The notes beneath the pieces were generated by a model that was given only the letters and a program-made list of their open reading frames with translations, made no database searches and was not told where the DNA came from. Shown here piece after piece: positions 60,102 through 64,000 of a stretch of 64,000 bases of DNA. The position numbers and the translations under genes were made by a program. Source of the DNA: Spirochaetales bacterium (GTDB lineage Bacteria > Spirochaetota > Spirochaetia > DSM-2461). The stretch lies in the NCBI GenBank assembly GCA_028533045.1, contig JAQQAP010000011.1:1-64000 (forward strand). Direction: 5' to 3'. How positions within the stretch are numbered: position 1 is the stretch's first letter; each line of letters begins with the position of its first letter.

Positions 60102-60811
60102 AGCCCCTCCCTCTCTTCCAGGGGGCGATACCCCTGAATCATATGCCTCTTTTTTCCAAAACCCTTCTTTCTTTTAATAAAAAAACCGGCCCCGCGCAAG
60201 GCTCTTTTTACTATTCCTGCGGAAGTAAAGCTGGCCAGGGTTCCTTCCAGGGCTGTTCGGGCAAAGACGGCTTCCATGATTTCCGGGGCCCATATGTCGG
60301 GATTTTTCTCGGGGCTGTGGCCGTCGAGGAACCAGGCATTAACACAGGGTTTCCCCTGTTCTTTCGCCCAATCCTTTCCGTCGCCAAAGTAGAGTTCAAA
60401 GTGCACTTCTGCTCCGGGAAAGGACCAATCGGCCCGGTTCCAGCCGGGGGTAAGTTTTTCATAAAAGGCGGTCCAGTACTTTTCATAGAGGGGCATAAGA
60501 TCTTTCAGACGGTTCCGGAAAGGGGCTAAAAGGGCGGTAATTCTCTCTCCTGTAAGAGGGTATTTTTCCAGGCAGAGGTAGGTGAGTCGGAGAGGTTTTT
60601 TCCTTTCTCTTCCGACCTGGTTCAAAAGGGTGAGGAAATTCAGCCCCGTACCAAATCCGGTTTCCCCCACGGTTATTTGTTCCAGGTCGGGGAGTCTTTC
60701 CGTTAAATTGTTCCCCTCTATGAACACGTAAAGCGATTCATCCATCCCGTCACTTTCGGAAAAATAGAGGTCGTCGTAATGGGGATTGAGGTTTTGGTCT
60801 TCCCTATTCAT
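60098..60811 (-). CDS. mnmD: MnmD-type tRNA 5-methylaminomethyl-2-thiouridine methyltransferase
   Basis: Final methyl transfer to the wobble uridine modification. The 237-aa protein is only the methyltransferase half of E. coli MnmC; the FAD oxidase half is absent. Motifs: FIEGNNL, VGETGFGTGLNFL (the SAM loop), DWSFPGAEVHFELYFGDG, NAWFLDGHSPEKNPDIW (D-G-x-x-P) and SFTSAGIVKRALRGAGF. The ATG at 60811 sits 8 nt inside the end of the transglycosylase gene. The longer frame to 60895 has no start signal. Confidence 0.92.
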   Translation of the reverse strand: MNREDQNLNPHYDDLYFSESDGMDESLYVFIEGNNLTERLPDLEQITVGETGFGTGLNFLTLLNQVGRERKKPLRLTYLCLEKYPLTGERITALLAPFRNRLKDLMPLYEKYWTAFYEKLTPGWNRADWSFPGAEVHFELYFGDGKDWAKEQGKPCVNAWFLDGHSPEKNPDIWAPEIMEAVFARTALEGTLASFTSAGIVKRALRGAGFFIKRKKGFGKKRHMIQGYRPLEEREGL

Positions 60812-62663
60812 CGGCCCTGTAGAAACGGGGCGGGGCCTTGATTGCCTCGTTATACTCTTCCTGTGTGATTCTCTCCCGTTTGACCATGATGTCAAAATAA
60901 TACTTCATATTCAGGAACCATTTCCTGTCGATCTCTCCCGATTCATAAATCTCGTAGTAGGAGTTGGGTGCAGGAAGTATGCTGGTGAGATAGACCGCTT
61001 CGCCCAGGGTTATCTCCAAGGGGTCTTTACCAAAAAAGTGGCGTGAAGCCTGGTCTATGCCGTAGATTCCCGGACCGAACTCGGCAATATTCAGGTAGAT
61101 TTCAAAGGTTCTGTCCTTGACCACGGACACTTCCATCTCCGTAAGGAATACGAGGAAGGCCTCCTGAAGCTTTCGCACCACCGTCTGCTGCTGTGTGAGG
61201 AAGAGGTTTTTGATGAGCTGCATCGTAATGGTGCTGGCCCCCAGCTGAACTTCGCCGGTGGTGAAATTCTTTAAGAGGGCCTGACGGAAGGTAAGCCAGT
61301 TAATGCCGTTGTGGAAAAAGAAATCCCCGTCTTCGCCGGTAAGGACCGCTTTGGGAATGTAGAGGGACATTTCGTCGAGCCGGGTGTAGCGGTAATCCTC
61401 CAGAGCGGGAATGGCATCTTTGTTCTCTCCCGGGATAATCTCCGGGGCAGGGGAGCTGTGAACTTTCGCCCAGTTTCGCCAATAGCGGGTCTGTCCTACG
61501 GTATGTTCAGAAACGGCGGTCATCCACTCCATGGATGCGAATTCCCGGGCATCGATGGGGAGGTAGCGTAGTCCGTCCGGTGTATCCAGGTAGTAGGGAA
61601 AGGTTTCATTCAGGCCATAAACATTGACCCCTTCGGGAATACGGGTTACATCAAAATCGGTAAGGACAGGGGTACTTTCCCATTCGGCGGCTTCCGGATT
61701 TTCCAGAGGGATAGACACAGAGCTTTCCCAGGCAAATTCCCCCTGAGCCTCAAGACCTTCCAGTTTTCCCAGAATAGCGGTCGGCAGGGAGTCTATTATG
61801 TGCTGAACCTTAACGGTGGGGAGGCTGATTTGGCTCTTCAAAACCCTTTGGTCTTCCCCTGTCTGGTAAGACAAGTCTCCCGAAAGAGCGACTTGTCCCA
61901 GTTGCCACTCCATATTTTCCAGGAATAACTGCTTCAGTTGTCCGTCGTTTTGGGCGAAGGAAAGTTCTGTTTTAAGTGAGACATCTTCCCATTCCACCTT
62001 TTCCCGGGCCAGGAGGGGGAAGTCCATGGTTCCCTTTGCCATCTCCAAAGAGAGTTGGATACCTTCTTCCGGTTGAAAGGGCAGGTCAAAGGAGCATTCC
62101 ACTCCATAATCCAGGTCTTCCAGGGAGAAGGGGAGCCCTTCCGATCCCAAAGCCGCCCATAGGCCTTCGGAGAGACAAGTCAGTTTTAGCTCTTCCCCTT
62201 CTCCGGCCTCAAAGGTGAGCTGAGTCAGCGTGTCCGGAGTATTAATGGTGAGGCGGGGTGAGGTGCCGGAGGTAAAATCTCCCCGGAAGGTCAGATTTCC
62301 CGGTGTGAATCCTTCCGGTAAAAGGAGTTGGCCTCCTTCCCAGGAAATATCTTTTAGATGGGCGTACCGTCCCTCCTGAAGAAGGGGGATGGGACTCATT
62401 TCGCCGGGGGAGAGAGAGAAGCGGACCTTCATCTTTTCTATGGTGACGCGGTTCCCTCGGGCTTCGGCTTCCACATTACGGATAATAAGGGCGGAAGGAA
62501 GGCGCCATGTGAGGTTTTTTGCCTTAAGAGTAAGGCCGTACTCTTCACTTTGTGTCTGAAGTGCTCTCCAGTGGCGGGGAATGAGGCTGAACTGTACGTA
62601 GAGGTACAGAATGACGATAAGCAGGGGGAAAATTATTATAGGTATAAGGGTTTTTCTTTTCAT
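60804..62663 (-). CDS. membrane transglycosylase (GT51) with AsmA-like N-terminal part
   Basis: Polymerises lipid II into glycan strands. The 619-aa protein has an N-terminal anchor (residues 5-27), then about 380 residues unlike any usual penicillin-binding protein: beta-strand-rich, with AsmA/DUF748-like pattern (LTLKAKNLTWRLPSALIIRNVEAEARGN). The GT51 domain follows (about 425-600) with the catalytic Glu in EDGDFFFHNGIN, the ASTITMQL motif, KLQEAFLVFLTE and YLNIAEFGPGIYGI. There is no transpeptidase domain. The stop overlaps mnmD. No strong ribosome site precedes the ATG, and the gap upstream (62664-62765) shows only AT-rich sequence. Confidence 0.88.
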   Translation of the reverse strand: MKRKTLIPIIIFPLLIVILYLYVQFSLIPRHWRALQTQSEEYGLTLKAKNLTWRLPSALIIRNVEAEARGNRVTIEKMKVRFSLSPGEMSPIPLLQEGRYAHLKDISWEGGQLLLPEGFTPGNLTFRGDFTSGTSPRLTINTPDTLTQLTFEAGEGEELKLTCLSEGLWAALGSEGLPFSLEDLDYGVECSFDLPFQPEEGIQLSLEMAKGTMDFPLLAREKVEWEDVSLKTELSFAQNDGQLKQLFLENMEWQLGQVALSGDLSYQTGEDQRVLKSQISLPTVKVQHIIDSLPTAILGKLEGLEAQGEFAWESSVSIPLENPEAAEWESTPVLTDFDVTRIPEGVNVYGLNETFPYYLDTPDGLRYLPIDAREFASMEWMTAVSEHTVGQTRYWRNWAKVHSSPAPEIIPGENKDAIPALEDYRYTRLDEMSLYIPKAVLTGEDGDFFFHNGINWLTFRQALLKNFTTGEVQLGASTITMQLIKNLFLTQQQTVVRKLQEAFLVFLTEMEVSVVKDRTFEIYLNIAEFGPGIYGIDQASRHFFGKDPLEITLGEAVYLTSILPAPNSYYEIYESGEIDRKWFLNMKYYFDIMVKRERITQEEYNEAIKAPPRFYRADE

Positions 62664-62765
62664 ATTTATCGGGGCGATTATAAAAGAAATCGACCGATAT
62701 GGAAACAGCTTTTTACTGGTAAAATGGGAAAAACAGGGTCATAGTAGTACTAAAGGGGAGGAACC

Positions 62766-62918
62766 GTGCTTTATCCGAAATTAACAAGGAAAAGAAATCT
62801 CATTAGAAGGATTCTGAACGGGATGAATCACTACTCGAGACAATCTCCACTGAAAGCTCTGATAAATGAAATAGAGAGCCTATTTTCCATCCCCGGACTA
62901 CTGGATATGTTAGTATAA
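62766..62918 (+). CDS. 50-aa small basic protein, unknown
   Basis: A short gene below the usual length limit: GTG at 62766 with a strong GGGGAGG 4 nt upstream. The product is 50 aa with a basic first half (PKLTRKRNLIRRILNGMN) and an amphipathic second half (LKALINEIESLFSIPGLLDML). It lies in the 329-nt gap between the divergent transglycosylase and the membrane protein at 62993, and an A-run follows its stop. No family recognised; it may be a peripheral membrane or RNA-binding peptide. Confidence 0.5.
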   Translation: MLYPKLTRKRNLIRRILNGMNHYSRQSPLKALINEIESLFSIPGLLDMLV

Positions 62919-62992
62919 AAAAAACGGTTGAGTCCCTTTACAAAAAGGGTTTTGTGGTTTATTTTTTTGTAAATTGATATTTAGGAGAGGTA

Positions 62993-63781
62993 ATGAAGAA
63001 GAAAGAGCTCGAAGAGATTTATGAAGTAAGAGATATAAGGTTTAAAGAGATATTTACAAGGGTGAATTCTTTTTTTTCTACTGAGAAAAGTTCTTTGGTC
63101 AAGCTTTTTATCCCCTTTTGTATTCTTACGGTACTTTCTACCTACTTGGGACAGGCTCAGGGAAGAATGGCGAGGGGGATGGGCCTTATTCTTATGATAA
63201 TCAGCCAGTTTGTGAGTCTTTTTATTACGGCTTTCTTTCTCCTTTCCCTTGATGACTTGCAGGGGCCATTTGTTTCAAAGGATAAAATATCCAGGACCTT
63301 TGCCAAAATATGGTCCCAGTTTGTGACTTTATTGGCTATGATGGTAAAAATGTTCCCTTTTATACTGGTAATTGTTGCTGCAGCCGGGGGAATTTCTATG
63401 TTAACAGGGAGTCTTTACTATAATAGCGTAACAACTATTATTTCTGTGATTGCTATAATCGCTATTTTTGTATTTGTCGTACGGTATTTTCTTTCCGCTG
63501 CGATTTCTGTACTTAGCGAACATGAGGGATTTTCTGCGGTGAATCTAAGCCTTTTAATTGTAGATAAGAACTACGGCCAGATTTTGTTCCTTCTTGGGGC
63601 GTTTATGGCGGTATTCATAGGCTATGGGCTCCTTATCTCCTTAGGAGCATTCAATATGGTTATCATCTATATTCTGCCCATTTTAATAACGCCTATAAGT
63701 TTTTATTTTATGATGGTTCAGTATTTTCTTGTTAAGGACAGTTTTGCCAAGAAGGCCGAACCTATTGTGGAAGAAGCCTAA
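62993..63781 (+). CDS. polytopic membrane protein, unknown (Yip1-like layout)
   Basis: A 262-aa protein with a charged N-terminus (MKKKELEEIYEVRD) and five to six membrane helices (about residues 35-55, 65-90, 108-140, 145-168, 195-220 and 222-248). The layout and many glycine/alanine helix contacts resemble Yip1-type proteins, but no signature is clear. GGAGAGG lies 5 nt before the ATG. It ends in a shared bidirectional terminator with uxaC. Confidence 0.75.
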   Translation: MKKKELEEIYEVRDIRFKEIFTRVNSFFSTEKSSLVKLFIPFCILTVLSTYLGQAQGRMARGMGLILMIISQFVSLFITAFFLLSLDDLQGPFVSKDKISRTFAKIWSQFVTLLAMMVKMFPFILVIVAAAGGISMLTGSLYYNSVTTIISVIAIIAIFVFVVRYFLSAAISVLSEHEGFSAVNLSLLIVDKNYGQILFLLGAFMAVFIGYGLLISLGAFNMVIIYILPILITPISFYFMMVQYFLVKDSFAKKAEPIVEEA

Positions 63782-63786
63782 AATAA

Positions 63787-63820
63787 AAGGCCGATCCCGG
63801 AGAAAGGATCGGCCCTGTTT
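63787..63820. terminator. bidirectional intrinsic terminator
   Basis: GGCCGATCC (63789-63797), loop, GGATCGGCC (63806-63814), with A-rich sequence before and T-rich sequence after, so it can stop transcription from both sides. Confidence 0.85.
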
Positions 63821-63822
63821 AT

Positions 63823-64000
63823 TTATAAGTATTGGTCCGGATCAACCTCTAGATCATTGCCGGTAAAATATCTCTCTGCGTTGTTGTAGGAGATATCTTC
63901 CACCACCTTGCCCAGGAATTCCCTGTCATTGGGATACTCTCCCTCTTCTACCCATTCACCTATGAGCTGGCAGAGTATTCGTCTAAAGTACTCGTGCCGG
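63823..64000 (-). CDS. uxaC: glucuronate isomerase, 3' end only
   Basis: The last 58 codons of a gene continuing past the window edge. The reading [20 protein letters not shown], then [21 protein letters not shown], is the C-terminal signature of UxaC, which converts glucuronate or galacturonate to fructuronate or tagaturonate. It suggests use of plant or algal uronic acids. The stop is TAA at 63825-63823, followed by the shared terminator. Confidence 0.9.
   Translation of the reverse strand, partial: RHEYFRRILCQLIGEWVEEGEYPNDREFLGKVVEDISYNNAERYFTGNDLEVDPDQYL

Noticed and set aside
1..64000. tRNA, rRNA, CRISPR array, intact insertion sequence
   Set aside because: No cloverleaf, rRNA-like block, regularly spaced repeats or transposase frame was seen on either strand. 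This was read by eye, so a short tRNA could still be missed.

Overview
The window looks like a chromosomal segment of a free-living member of the Spirochaetia. The evidence is mixed. It has FlgF/FlgG/FlgJ rod genes behind a sigma-28-type promoter, a group 2 sigma factor behind a sigma-54 promoter (as in Borrelia), a def-fmt-PASTA cluster, many double-Cache sensory proteins, and several long conserved-looking proteins I cannot place. No rRNA, tRNA, CRISPR array, integrase or intact IS element was seen. Family assignments rest on reading motifs by eye; no database search was run.

Layout. 1-1786 (minus) is a visibly AT-rich accessory patch: a 5'-truncated Rhs core plus C-terminal tip, a lipoprotein and a small membrane protein, abutting the terminator of glnN. 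1857-10383 is a nitrogen block: type III glutamine synthetase, a periplasmic 5'-nucleotidase, glnK-amtB, and a GAF-AAA+-Fis sigma-54 activator, with near-consensus sigma-54 promoters before glnN and amtB. 10480-12375 encodes a DAHP synthase-prephenate dehydratase fusion. 12372-20393 carries spirochaete-type hypotheticals, a small RNA gene, a missed 45-aa membrane protein, an HPt protein, an orphan Cas2-like protein, prfB with its programmed +1 frameshift, a CheY protein and a PEGA protein. 20412-25460 is ftsY plus lolC-lolD-lolE. 25507-28586 is flgF-flgG-flgJN and the RpoS-like sigma factor. 28810-42224 is housekeeping: tsaD, rpe, a TPR operon, recA, folK, a DEAH helicase, a membrane LuxR-type regulator, rpoZ-like, miaA, a 29-aa mS38/COX24-like protein and dxs. 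42267-50939 holds a degenerate SpoIIE-like membrane protein, a DEAD-box helicase with an RGG tail, pgeF, an M48 protease, a small zinc protein and def-fmt-PASTA. 51046-64000 holds a GGDEF-EAL protein, an MCP, a hybrid kinase, an oxidoreductase, MnmD, a transglycosylase, two small or membrane proteins and the 3' end of uxaC.

Most notable observations. (1) A 115-125 bp hairpin element occurs twice, 44 kb apart. Each copy starts directly after a stop codon, and one helix differs at all four base pairs between copies while staying paired. (2) A sigma-54 promoter lies directly before a group 2 sigma-70 gene. (3) A stand-alone small RNA gene of about 90 nt has its own promoter and terminator. (4) DAHP synthase is fused to prephenate dehydratase. 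(5) There are several unlisted small proteins. (6) A Cas2-like protein exists with no CRISPR locus in the window.
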